Source: Siphonodentalium dalli (lineage: Eukaryota; Mollusca; Scaphopoda; Gadilida; Siphonodentaliidae). From it: 64,000 nucleotides of DNA. Position 1 is the first letter of the stretch. Each line of letters begins with the position of its first letter. The notes under the pieces are model-generated. The model was given only the letters and a program-made list of their open reading frames with translations. It was not told the DNA's origin and searched no databases. The stretch lies in NCBI GenBank assembly GCA_032622095.1, contig CP136061.1, positions 95,725,345-95,789,344 of the forward strand. Reading direction: 5' to 3'. Shown in pieces: positions 33,401-43,695 of this stretch. A program made the translations under genes and the position numbers.

Positions 33401-35768
33401 TGTTGCGTTGAGATTCTGATCGCCAGGGTCTACAATACACACCCTCCGGCCAGAACCCCTTGTCGGCAAGTGGATAGCTGTGGTCTTTCCTAACATTCAG
33501 GCGCGCGCACACTGTTCCATTCCGTGAACTTTTCATCAGTTTCAGATGGGTTGGTAAAATTCCTTTTTCTGATAGAAACTTGTGGATTCCAGCTTGTGTC
33601 GAGCAATGCGCAATACCACCCAAATAAAACCGTAGAACGTTTTCCCTCTTAACACCAACAAATCCTCCGCCATCATTTTCGTTAGCTACATTGTTGCTTA
33701 CATTTGAAAGTCCTGAGAAATTATTTTGGCGAATAACATTGTTAGTGGCCGAGCATTGGTCACTCGTCACAACAGTTGAAATCGGCTTCGGAGGAGAAGT
33801 TACAGCATTTGAATACGACTTTGAAAGATCGACCAGTCTTCGTTGAACATAACTCAGTGTCGGGCCATGTTGCGGGATTGGATTGTTCTCATGTGTATGC
33901 TCATATGTAGCCACGTTATGTCGATCAGTATTATGTGTGAATGTAGTACGGTACATCAATTGTTCACGTTCACTTGTTATTGCAGGGTCCTTTACCTCAT
34001 GTTTGCAGGTGAGGTCAAGTGCAAACTCTGTCGAGGCTATAACGTTCTTAGAAGGTCGATTCTGAGCGAGACCAGCATTACCGTTTGTGCACGACTTTGA
34101 GTAATTAACAATGTGGTTGGTGTCATCGGGCACTGAGTTGTGCACAGTCGAACTGTCCATGTTGGTCATTGTTTGTGAGTCCTTTAATAGTGTGATTTCG
34201 TTAATTGAAGCCTGTGCGTGTTGTATATCGGACTCGCAGTCTGTTTCAATTAGGGTGTGAGGCGATTCGCTTTGATCAGACAGTTCAGCGAATGAGTTAC
34301 GCGTTATTATGGGCACAGTCTTCGCCAGACGCGATGGTGCGAAGTCATCGCTGTTGATTGTCAAATCAAGAGAACAGTGCTGTGGTGACACCAGAGTCGT
34401 TGACGAGTCAGTATGAGAAAGGCACGATTTCACCGAAGAACTGTCCAAATGTCGATGGCTGTCACTGCTATATACATCATCGCCATTAGGTACACTTACT
34501 TGCTGCTTGGTAGCAGGACTGGAGACGTTATTGAAATCATATTTATGTTTGTGGGGAATACCATCGCACGTGTCCCCCGAAACATGACGTGGCGGACACA
34601 ATGCGCGTGTCTCGTCTGAATCTGAATTTACTCGAGAAGAGTCCAATATTATGGGTGAGATGGAATTCAGATTTGCATCAGGGATCCTATTTTGAACCAG
34701 TAGCCGCATATCGTTATATTTAGCGGCTGTGTCATTTGCATATATCTCAAACACTTGGGCCATCTGATTGAAAGTTTTATCCACATGATTGCTAGATGCC
34801 TTTGATGCCGACTTGCACTTCTGATTCACTTGATAAAGTCTCATCTCGATGCTTTTCATTCGCCCAACAGATTTGTAAAATTTATCCAGCTTGCCATCCA
34901 CGATACTCATATTTGTTTCAATGGTGTCATTGTTTACTTTCACATTGTCTTCTATAAGCTTAACATTTGACCTCAAGCGTGTTATGCCGGAACATTTTTC
35001 GTCAGCGATGCGACTTATATCGAGAGCAAGTTTGCGTTGCTCCTCCGTAGTCTCTGAGAGATCAGATACAACTGAATGAATAGATTTCTCTAAGCCGATG
35101 ACCACTGTGTTGAAATTAATTTTCATTAGTGTGAGCTCACTTAGAACTTCCGCTAGTTTGTTTTGGATGCACACGGAACTACAAGGACATGAATCTGCAG
35201 TTTGTTTGTTCCCAGAAGAAATCGGCTTATCAGGGGCGCTCGAGTCACCATCAATGGTAGGCTTCTGTGATTTTTGAGAACCCTTACTTAGCAGTTCTCG
35301 AACATCGTCCAGAGATCCTCCATTTATGAAGAGTACCAGGTTATGTACATCGCGTGCCAACTTTTTGGAAACAGGGACACCATGTACTCTGTCAACCCGA
35401 TTTTTTAGTTCATATTCTAGAAGCTCTGTACACACATTCCTAGCATCAATAAACACATTGCGCCGCAGGGTCTCCAGGTTGAACCGGTTGGGCATTTCTC
35501 GTAGAAGACATGAGACGAAAGGATCACTCGGAAGGTTAAGGATGTCCTTCAAATCAGAATATGACGTGTATGTTGGTATATAATTCGCATTTGAGCTTGA
35601 GGGTGTTGAAGGCGACGGGCAAAAGTCAGGTATTCTTGCTGAAAGCGACTGGTTATATACCGGTTGCTCTTCCGACGTATTAGGAGCGTCTTTGGGAGCA
35701 GGCATTGGTGAATTCCCAAGAACTGTGTATGTTTTGCCATCCACCTCAGTGAATTGTTCAGTCATCAT
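33372..35768 (-). CDS. Family W ORF1 protein, 798 aa, intact
   Basis: A single uninterrupted frame starts MMTEQFTEVDGKTY. Residues about 60-175 form a predicted helical region (LKDILNLPSDPFVSCLLREM...). Residues about 215-330 are rich in heptad-like Leu/Ile/Val spacing (LTLMKINFNTVVIGLEKSI...), consistent with a coiled coil. A long Ser/Thr/Asn/His-rich linker follows. The last ~85 residues (VLRFYLGGIAHCSTQAGIHK...FWPEGVYCRPW) look like the RRM-like domain found near the C-terminus of non-LTR ORF1 proteins. Such proteins bind element RNA and act as chaperones in the ribonucleoprotein. The stop overlaps ORF2's likely start. Full openness over 798 codons contrasts with the damaged ORF2. Confidence 0.8.
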   Translation of the reverse strand: MMTEQFTEVDGKTYTVLGNSPMPAPKDAPNTSEEQPVYNQSLSARIPDFCPSPSTPSSSNANYIPTYTSYSDLKDILNLPSDPFVSCLLREMPNRFNLETLRRNVFIDARNVCTELLEYELKNRVDRVHGVPVSKKLARDVHNLVLFINGGSLDDVRELLSKGSQKSQKPTIDGDSSAPDKPISSGNKQTADSCPCSSVCIQNKLAEVLSELTLMKINFNTVVIGLEKSIHSVVSDLSETTEEQRKLALDISRIADEKCSGITRLRSNVKLIEDNVKVNNDTIETNMSIVDGKLDKFYKSVGRMKSIEMRLYQVNQKCKSASKASSNHVDKTFNQMAQVFEIYANDTAAKYNDMRLLVQNRIPDANLNSISPIILDSSRVNSDSDETRALCPPRHVSGDTCDGIPHKHKYDFNNVSSPATKQQVSVPNGDDVYSSDSHRHLDSSSVKSCLSHTDSSTTLVSPQHCSLDLTINSDDFAPSRLAKTVPIITRNSFAELSDQSESPHTLIETDCESDIQHAQASINEITLLKDSQTMTNMDSSTVHNSVPDDTNHIVNYSKSCTNGNAGLAQNRPSKNVIASTEFALDLTCKHEVKDPAITSEREQLMYRTTFTHNTDRHNVATYEHTHENNPIPQHGPTLSYVQRRLVDLSKSYSNAVTSPPKPISTVVTSDQCSATNNVIRQNNFSGLSNVSNNVANENDGGGFVGVKRENVLRFYLGGIAHCSTQAGIHKFLSEKGILPTHLKLMKSSRNGTVCARLNVRKDHSYPLADKGFWPEGVYCRPWRSESQRNNVHNNGHAS

Positions 35769-36398
35769 TGAATAGCGGTTATTATCACAGGCGAACAGGC
35801 ATTACTCATCAACTGGTCAATCACTTCACGCTGCACCATTAATTGTTCAGATTAATTGTTTATCACACCTTCCAGTACCTGGCCTGATTCCCACTGATTA
35901 GGTAGACTATACGCTGGTATCATGTGGTGTACGGTAACCGATTACTTGATGGTGATATTATATAACACACAAACGAATGTTATGCACAAGACAATATCTT
36001 ATAGGCCTACATTTATATGCAAACTATTGAACGACCAACCCCCGCATGGTTAGTGTTTGTAACCGTAGCCACCAGTTTCCGATAATAGGTTGGAAATGCA
36101 TGAAATTGATACATTTTATTGCCATTTCCAGAACTATTCAGAAAGTCATCCCTGCATAATTATAGAAGTACATAATATTATACTCTTGGAACAGTCAAAG
36201 CATATTGCATAAGAATATATAATAGGCAATCTTTCCGAGTTTGAGTTTACTATTGAAATCGATCCACACACGAAGCCTCCCTACATATAGTGCGTACTCG
36301 TCACAAAAGGAGATAATTAGTAAACTTTAACACCGTATAATACGACAAAGTCATTGTTATTGTTTGTGGTAGCCCCCACACACATAGAATGCGCGACT
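35769..36398. other. 5' flank of family W copy 1; no gene recognised
   Basis: The retrotransposon's 5' UTR presumably occupies the low-numbered part of this stretch, but without a second full copy its edge cannot be placed. Nothing else was recognised. Confidence 0.45.
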
Positions 36399-36402
36399 TT
36401 AA

Positions 36403-36827
36403 AGATGCATTATCAGAATAAAGGCTACCAAATTACTATTTCTTTGGCTTCGGGTAGAAAACAATATTTGATTTGAGTCGAGGAACCCACCCACCAAAGC
36501 TCAGAGTGATAAAATATCGATTTTTTAAATCTATTATTTGTCACGACCAATAATATTTAGTGGCCAAGTAAAAGTCTACAAGAAGATGAAGATGGATAAC
36601 TCTAAAATCAACTGGCTTTTTGTGTCAGATATTTGACAAACCGGTAAAATTTCTTTGAACAAAATGTTGATATATAACAGGTTTTGGGCAATTTTATACC
36701 ATAGTTCAATGTGGTTAGCATTATTTTTGGTCAATTAATCGATTCTGATAACTGAAGCGGCATTTGTTGTTGTTGGAATCTGATGAAATGGGGACCATCG
36801 AATCGAATTGAGTACATTTAAAGGTAC
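36403..36827 (-). mobile_element. TTAA-inserting element, copy B
   Basis: The reverse complement matches copy A at 8304-8759 end to end: AGTACTC-like start, GGTCCCCAT..CATCAGATT, CTTTGGTGGGTGGGTTCCTC, GCATCT end. It is flanked by TTAA at 36399-36402 and 36828-36831. Non-coding. Confidence 0.8.
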
Positions 36828-36831
36828 TCAA

Positions 36832-37277
36832 TCCGATCAGAGGGTCCTATATTACTATTTCTTTAGCTTCGGGGATAAAAAATATTTGATTAAAGTCGAG
36901 GAACCCACACATCAAAGCTCAGAGTGATCAGATGTCGATTTTTGAAACTCGTTAATTTCTCGAGATCTGGGACACTAATTTAGTCTGCCTCGTGCTCAAA
37001 CAGACAAATTGCGGGTGTAAGATGGATAACTCTAAAATCAAGTGGTTATTATTATTACAGTACAGTTCTGTCCATTTCTTGTTGATATATGACTTGAATC
37101 CCAATGGCGATTTTTGTGGAATTTTATACCGCGTTCTGTAAAATCGAATTTTTGAGGGTGTAGATGAGTCTGGAACACAATTTATGGTATCTTTCATGGC
37201 CCAAATGCTGAATTAACATGAATAAGACTAACTAAAGTCGCAAGTCTGAACCATTATCACACAACAGGAACTGATCT
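36832..37277 (-). mobile_element. TTAA-inserting element, copy C
   Basis: Same internal landmarks as copy B in the same orientation (TTCTTTAGCTTCGGGG, GAGGAACCCACACATCAAAG, AAGATGGATAACTCTAAAAT). It is flanked by TTAA at 36828-36831, shared with copy B, and at 37278-37281. The two are head-to-tail with a single TTAA between them. The interior is more diverged than B from A. Confidence 0.7.
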
Positions 37278-37281
37278 TTAA

Positions 37282-37640
37282 GGTATTAAGCAAAAACTTC
37301 AAATTTTCGAGTTTAGGCCGCCATTTTGGCGGCCATCTGGGGCGAGGGGTTCCATTTTTTTTCTATAGATAGGTGGCATAATACTTAACCTTCGCAAAAA
37401 TGTTTACATTTGTATACATATGGCAACATTTGTTCTCACTATAATCGAATTAATCTCAGTCAGAGTCTCTTTTGACTAAGGGTGGCCATGTTGGTCGCCA
37501 TCTTGGATCCGGGATTTTCCCCAAAGCGGATTTTAGCGGATTTTGGATATGTTGTAGCAGAGATTCTCCCGCGTTGAATGACACCGCGATCGCTTCTTTA
37601 CCAATTTCTTCTGGGTCAACCCCCTTTTTTGCGTACCACG
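37282..37640. other. Intergenic, no gene recognised
   Basis: Contains the hairpin GGCCGCCATTTTGGCGGCC at 37317-37335, a motif also seen as CGGCGGCCATTTTG in the giant inverted repeat. No coding sequence recognised. Confidence 0.4.
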
Positions 37641-37644
37641 ACCA

Positions 37645-37880
37645 TACTATAAGCCATTCCAACGATTCATTACCAAACTGAGCCAAACTTGAGATATTGT
37701 GGCGTTTAGAACTAATCGCCGGTAACAAGTTGTCAAAAAAGAAATGGTGCCTTTCCATACTGATATTCCTGGAAATAAATTGACATTTCCACGACTACCC
37801 CCTTTTGTGCGCAAAATTTTAGTATCGAAAAATACCACCACCCCACCAAATTTGGCGACCAAAGTAGATGCTTGACGATG
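37645..37880 (-). repeat. Inverted repeat partner 1 (about 230 bp)
   Basis: Its reverse complement matches 38788-39000 over GCTTGACGATGAAT, the TTTCCAGGAATATxAGTATG block, ATTAGTTCTAAxCGCCAC and AATGAATCGTTGGAATGGCT. The two copies face each other across about 900 bp. Confidence 0.75.
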
Positions 37881-38787
37881 AATCCCACACAACTGGCCGA
37901 GGATTTAATATAGCTTATGAATTTCTTTTTTTTCTTTTTATCGTTCACTTGGAAGGCTCAGCGAGATCAATATTAGGCGAGGGCGATCTCACTTCGCCTC
38001 ACATGACACCATATCCGACCACTAAGCGTCCGTAACTTATAGTATGCATCCATCCACCATGCCAAATTGATTATATTTAATTATTCTGATTATAAACCTG
38101 TGTGATGTACATGCTGCTAGAGGTCCTGAAGGTGAGCGGAGGTTCATCTATGTTTTAATAACTTGTCCTCCAATCCCTCAGTCTCCGTATCCTGTTGGTT
38201 ACAAGCAACTAAATAATTGAAATTTTGGCCCTTGGCATATATGTGTAGGGAAACTCGAGTCAGCATTAAACAATCTGGCAGCTGGTGTGTAATATCTTCG
38301 GTTGATTAAAGATACGGGTGGCGCTGGCGATGGGTATGCTGTTAAAATATTCACCTACGTCAAAAACCGCCATAAACAGAAAAAATAGTAAAATATAGAC
38401 ATACCTTGTTCTTATACCAATCAGAAATATGGCAAAAAACAGTATGTTATGGTCATATGTTTTTCCTTTGTTATGTAAACAAAAGCAAAAAACGTGACAG
38501 AACCTGGCTTTTGTTTAGATCCGGATATGGTAAACATAAAAAGCGTTATTTGTTACCGTTTTCCTGAAATGGAAATAATAAAGAGCGTTTATATCATTTG
38601 TGTGTGATTAGCCAATATAATTGCGCTGTGTTATGTAAACAGAAGCAAAACTTCTGTAACACGAGCAGGCTCTTGTTTACGTACACCATCGTACGTCTTG
38701 ACGATATTATACTATGTACGCGATGAGTATGTTTGGCATACACACGTATGAACAAAACTATATATATTTTAATAATCCTTCTGTTGT
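37881..38787. other. Spacer between the inverted pair; no gene recognised
   Basis: Contains two related stretches with TTATGTAAACAAAAGCAAAA (38478) and TTATGTAAACAGAAGCAAAA (38632), which look like a diverged local duplication. No open frame of note. Confidence 0.4.
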
Positions 38788-39000
38788 GTGATTCATCGTC
38801 AAGCGTCTACTTTGGTCGCCTATAATAAAAATTTTCGCACAAAAGGGGTAGTTGTGGAAATGTCAATTTATTTCCAGGAATATAAGTATGGAAAGGCACC
38901 ATTTCTTTTTTTGACAACTTGTTATCGGCGATTAGTTCTAATCGCCACACTATCTCAAGTTTGGCTCAGTTTGGTAATGAATCGTTGGAATGGCTTAACA
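38788..39000 (+). repeat. Inverted repeat partner 2
   Basis: Direct-orientation copy of the 37645-37880 repeat. Similarity stops at GAATGGCTTA, after which the two sides diverge. Confidence 0.75.
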
Positions 39001-39479
39001 CTAACACTGTCGCCTATTGGAAATAATTAGTTGATTGTAACTTGTTATGCAAATAAATTATATTTAAAGTCTCATCACTAACGACAGAACTAGACAGTGC
39101 ATGGTCTATCTCTATATATTAATATACACCGTTAGTTGATTATTCACGGTTTGTATTTGAGTTGATAACATGTCTGACAGTTATAATGTTTGTCCGTTGC
39201 ATAGTAATGTGCATAGGGATTCTTCGTATATTCTAATTGACATATTTACATCGAAAAACGCGATTCCCATGACTATCCCAACAATAAAACTAGTTCCCAT
39301 TGGCTGAGTATCTCACATTGTAATTAAATTTCTTTTTAGAATAGATGGATGGTGACATATAGCAAGTTCCGTTGACATTTGTTTTAACTCACTGGGCTTG
39401 GTTGGCGGAACATTACTGTCTTCGAGACGTAGGAACTTAGTTACGTATCATCATTGCCACACATAACATAAATGTGCAA

Positions 39480-40400
39480 TTTCACCAGCCTTTACATTAG
39501 AGTACGAAGGTTCCAGATAGGGACGTGGCGACAGGGGTTGGGGGTGTCTGACCTCCCAAATTTGGTCTATATTTTCAACAGTTGGAAATTTCATACCTGA
39601 CACATTAGTTCGAAATTTCACACCAACAATAGGTTGAAAATGTTCTTGTACTTTGATTTTCAGACAATTTATTGGGGGGGGGGATTTATTATTTTTGGAC
39701 CAATATTTACATATTTTCCTACTTTTGGTCAAAATGTTTGACTGAAATGGCCATCAGCTGGAAAATTTCCAACACTTGGAAAGCTTGTGTCCTGGTCCCT
39801 CCCCCACGGCCAGTCAAAAACAGCTAGTTAATTTAAGAAAACAATATTGTCCTATATTTGGTCAACATTGTCATTGGAATTGTCATCAGTTGGACATTTT
39901 CCAACTTAAGTGGTGGTGTCAGGTCTGAAATTTCTTGAAAAGCTTGAGGCTAGTCTAGATTTTCTTGTTCAGATTTCAAAATTTTCGCACACCGGGCCCA
40001 ACCATGGTCGGCTGGTGTCATGGTCCCTCCCCCCGTGGCAAATAAATAAATCCTAATCAGTTTAAGAAAACAACATTTTACTACAATTGGTCAAAATTGT
40101 GGACTGAAATGGTCATCAGTTGGAGAACTTTCCAACCTAAGGGAGAGTGTGAGGTTTGAAATTTCCAACACTAGGAAAGATGGAGGTCAGTCTAGATGCT
40201 AGGATTTTGCGATTTTCTTGTTCAGTTCTCACATCGGTCAAACAACCATGGTCGGCCCGGTGTGTCTTGATATCTCGTGTGCACTGGTCAGGAGTTAGAC
40301 CACTAGATGTTAGAATTTATGCAATTTTTAGGTTAAAATATCTTAATGTTCTCCTACCGGGAAAAGAGAACCATGGTTTGTGAATATATAAGCTATTAGG
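39480..40400. repeat. Degenerate tandem repeat of roughly 225-bp units
   Basis: AAGAAAACAATATTGTCCTA...CATCAGTTGGA (39835-39895) recurs as AAGAAAACAACATTTTACTA...CATCAGTTGGA (40063-40123), and a third diverged form precedes at about 39710-39765. Each is followed by CCAACxTAAG and a GTCTAGATxxTxxxATTTTC segment and an ACCATGGTCGGC motif. G8-9 and G12-13 runs lie at 39674 and 40470. Non-coding. Confidence 0.55.
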
Positions 40401-40697
40401 CTTGAGCACTGAGTGCAAGGGGTGGGGTGGGTGCAAATGGAATTAAGCAAAACTTGTATTTGGTCTGATTCAAGGGGGGGGGGGGTGCATTTGGAATTAT
40501 CCAAGGTGGACACCCCCCAACAGAGAGCCTCTAGCCACGTCTTATTTCAGAAAATATTTCAAAATATAAAATAGCCAGTCTGTATATCGACTGGTGATTC
40601 TCATGATAACCACGTCGACATAGTATACATAATAACTCTCCTATTTAGTGTAAATATGGAAAGATGATATAAGGTGATTTGAATTATACGTGTATCT

Positions 40698-40785
40698 AAG
40701 CAACATGTAAATTGCTGTAACCACCCCTGGTCAAGTGGTCCTGCTAATGTGCTATGATGCTGTTAGGGCTAAAACTGATGCTGTC
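40698..40785 (+). repeat. Dispersed repeat 'GTATCTAAGCAAC', copy 1
   Basis: Matches 41050-41165, which reads GTCTATCTAAGCAACATATC and ACCACCCCTGGTCATGTGGT. A third, inverted copy is at about 41475-41563. Confidence 0.7.
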
Positions 40786-41042
40786 AAAGGGGTACTTTAC
40801 ACCAAATCACGACCATCACTTTTTATACTCAACAGAATATATGTAACAAATGAATAAATGTGCTCTATGAAAGATGCAAACATGCAACATTATAATGGCC
40901 ATGGGTTTATGACTCGAGCACATGGGTGTAGTTTGCACTAATCAATGGCTCAAATTGATTCATTTGTTGTATATATATATTATGTTGAGTATAAAAGGAG
41001 ATGGTCGCATATATGGCCGGATTTAGTGTACAGTACTCCTTT
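40786..41042. mobile_element. MITE with ~22-bp TIRs (257 bp)
   Basis: The left end AAAGGGGTACTTTACACCAA and the right-end complement AAAGGAGTACTGTACACTAA form TIRs. A second inner pair TATACTCAACA / TGTTGAGTATA extends them. It lies exactly between two tandem copies of the surrounding repeat. No target duplication could be fixed. Confidence 0.65.
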
Positions 41043-41049
41043 AATCGCG

Positions 41050-41165
41050 TCTATCTAAGCAACATATCAATTGCTCTAACCACCCCTGGTCATGTGGTCC
41101 TGCTAATGTGCTATGATAATGTAAGGGTCCTGCTGAATTGCTATGATGCTGTTAGGGCTACACTA
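41050..41165 (+). repeat. Dispersed repeat 'GTATCTAAGCAAC', copy 2
   Basis: Longer than copy 1 by one internal duplication of the TCCTGCTxAxxTGCTATGAT segment. Confidence 0.7.
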
Positions 41166-41474
41166 TTGCTGTTAAGAATCAGTAACATTGTTGTATCTAA
41201 AGTGGTCATTTTCGCGGTATATGGCCAATCCAAACGATTTGAGAAAAAACCTGTGTCTGTATAAAACATTAAAAATTATATACATTTTTTGCAAAAATTA
41301 ATAATGGCTGCGCTGGTGCTTGCAAAACGACAGCCGAGTTGCAACAACTAATACAACCAGTATTAAGATATTTTACAATATATATGTTTTTGAATGTTTG
41401 ATACAATAATGGCTTTTCCTTGATATTTTCAGATTATACGAACACCGCGAACATTACAACTTTAGAAACAATAA

Positions 41475-41563
41475 CAGTACTGTTTCTTAACAACATCATA
41501 ACAATTCAGCAGGACCAATCAGCATCATGGCACACTAACATGACCACTTGACCAGGTGTGGTA
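41475..41563 (-). repeat. Dispersed repeat 'GTATCTAAGCAAC', copy 3 (inverted)
   Basis: Reverse complement of the ACCACxCCTGGTCAxGTGGTC and TCCTGCTGAATTGTTATGAT parts of copy 2. Confidence 0.65.
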
Positions 41564-41920
41564 ACGTACGCATTCGCTTTGATCTGTTCGGACAGACTCG
41601 CCACTGGACAAGAAGATATTTCGGGCATTGATTTTGATCAACATCACTGCAAATCGGGTGTCCGTGATTTACGATTTGAGCAATGAACTAAGTACATTAT
41701 TATATAGAAATACAATACCCTAACAATCTGGCAGATCATAAAATGAAAATCTCAATGGGTTGTCGTGATCTTATTTCAACCATTAAAGGTTAATATTCAC
41801 ATGCATCAGCCTGTAGCGTCGGTGTCTCCTCTAATTGTTTTCGTTTGTTAACAAGAAAAAACAATTGGCCGCAGTGACTCCAGACAAGATGGCGTCAATC
41901 ATGGTTTCCATTTGTTTGAT

Positions 41921-42112
41921 ATGCACGATGTCTCTTTGGTCGCCATTATAGTATCACTTGCGGTTTTATTGTCAACTCGATTCGTTATTCTAATATACAG
42001 CGCTTACAAATTAGCCAAAACTCAATCACCAAAATCCAGTATGGCGGCCAAGATGACTAACATATTTTATTCCAGTGCGATGTCCATTTCCATTGGTACT
42101 CACATTTGGCAT
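41921..42112 (+). CDS. Possible exon with a membrane segment, function unknown
   Basis: From the ATG at 41921 the frame reads MHDVSLVAIIVSLAVLLSTR, a strong hydrophobic helix. A basic stretch (AYKLAKTQSPKSSMAAK) follows and then a second, weaker hydrophobic part up to IWHV. There GTTGGTAAAG could be a splice donor. The unspliced frame ends at 42145. No family recognised; the AAGATGGCG-like context upstream (41885) is in another frame. Low confidence. Confidence 0.22.
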
Positions 42113-42699
42113 GTTGGTAAAGTTCTTGTTATTACTTCATATTAAACAAATCCCTCAAATAATAGAACTGTGTCCACCTTTGAACACAACGCGCACAATA
42201 ATCTTTTATTTTATTGGCCAATCGCGGCTAGTTGTATGAGGTTTGACAAGTGATGGTTGTTTGATATAACAAAACCAATTAACTGAATGTCTGTATAATT
42301 AAATTAAATTTTTGAAACAAACCGAAGGAATTTACACACTGCCCTTTGTGGTGGTTAGGACATCACGAGTTAGAACTATAGAGTTAGAACGTGCGCATAA
42401 TAATAAAAACCGACATTTGGTCCAATTGAACCAACCGACTGATTGGTAATAACCTGGCCACCATAATTCCACCCGATCCTTACGATGTTATACGCTACCG
42501 CTGGAAATCTGTTAAAAAGTTAGGCACTGGCAGCGCTAACAAGATCTGATCTTTCTAGCTTGAGAACTACAACTCTCTATATATAACGTACCTTCGACTA
42601 AATAACGGATTGGTCAGATACGTTTTACAACATCACAAAGGGGCCTGTGGCTTTGCGCACATTTTGATCATTTAAACAGTTTGATTTAACTCATTTTTT

Positions 42700-42955
42700 T
42701 TTTATAGATTGAGATCCTTGCTCAAATTAACAAACATTTTTGTTTTATATTATTTAAAAAAAAAAAAAAATTAATTTTGTTTTAATTAAAATTTTGAAGA
42801 AAAAAAACTAACGCCGTTATAACCTCCGCCCGGATACACCGAGTCAGCACACCAAATTTGGTTGAAATCGGACCAGCAGTCTGGAAGAAAAATGCGCACA
42901 GACAGACGGACGGACAGACAGATCGCACTCTTTTTATATAAAGATTGATGAAAAC
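42700..42955 (+). repeat. Dispersed repeat with GACAGACGGACGGACA motif
   Basis: CACACCAAATTTGGTTGAAA, CGGACCAGCAGTCTGGAAGA, ACAGACAGACGGACGGACAG and TTTTTATATAAAGATT occur in sequence. This arrangement is familiar from the 3' ends of widespread invertebrate retroposons or Helitrons. Only one copy is present here, so the class is uncertain. Confidence 0.45.
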
Positions 42956-43079
42956 AAAATGTATTTTGTTTATAAAATATGCACAGGAGAAAATAAATAA
43001 ATAAAGAAAGACATCACATATACAAAATATACATCGACCCCCGGTTTTTTTCTCATACAGCCCGGTGACTTCCATACAT

Positions 43080-43695
43080 CGTCACCATCATTCTCCGACA
43101 TCGCGGAGGCTCACACCTTCACATTACATGTAATGGACTCTACCACTCTGTAGTTGTGTCAATCCCCTTTCAATGCGTACGTGCATTCTCTCATAAATGA
43201 CGATTACATGAGGCCTGCATGCATTCGAACACTCCAATAGGAGGACCACAAATGGATTAGTAACGATCGAGCGTAAATCGTATGAAATGTGACGGGTACA
43301 TACGTGGTTCAAAGATAAGCGCGAAAAGTCGATGGACGGCAAATTGTTCCAAGCGTGCGATACCAACAGACTGCCTTAATGCTCTCGCATTGTCGGCGTT
43401 GGGTGACACTTCCTGGGAAGCCACAAAACTTCGTCCACATTACGACGGCGAGTGAGTTGGAACTTGTCAGTGCATTTTCATGTATTACATTTCTCGAGGG
43501 AAGATTATTACTGGGTCGAGCGTGAACCGGACAAGGGAGTAATTTGATGAATGAATGCCGAAGAAGTTGTCAATTCCCCCAAATCAGCCATTGAGCGTGC
43601 TCTGTTTTTCCCCGGGAGAACGTTACCTCGTTTTTATCACGAGAATCACGGCATAACAGCATATTTCGTTCTCGACATCTGACTTGTCGAATACA
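43080..43695. other. Upstream region of the receptor exon
   Basis: This 600-bp stretch is less AT-rich than most of the window and probably contains the promoter and 5' UTR of the receptor gene. No clear TATA box or initiator could be identified by eye. Confidence 0.35.

Larger units (their letters stand above)
29745..35768 (-). mobile_element. Family W non-LTR retrotransposon, copy 1 (near full length)
   Basis: Minus-strand order: ORF1 (35768-33372), ORF2 (33400-30014), then a 3' UTR ending in a stem-loop CTCCTCCAAGGAGG followed by CAATAAAG (about 29750-29775). This is an APE-type element with two ORFs; only ORF2 is visibly damaged. The 5' end beyond 35768 could not be fixed. Confidence 0.85.

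Noticed and set aside
32292-35583. Plus-strand frames inside the family W element
   Set aside because: They are shadows of the ORF1/ORF2 coding strand with no motif of their own.
43124-43366. Minus-strand 80-codon frame upstream of the receptor exon
   Set aside because: No recognisable domain and no splice or start context; probably chance in promoter-proximal DNA.
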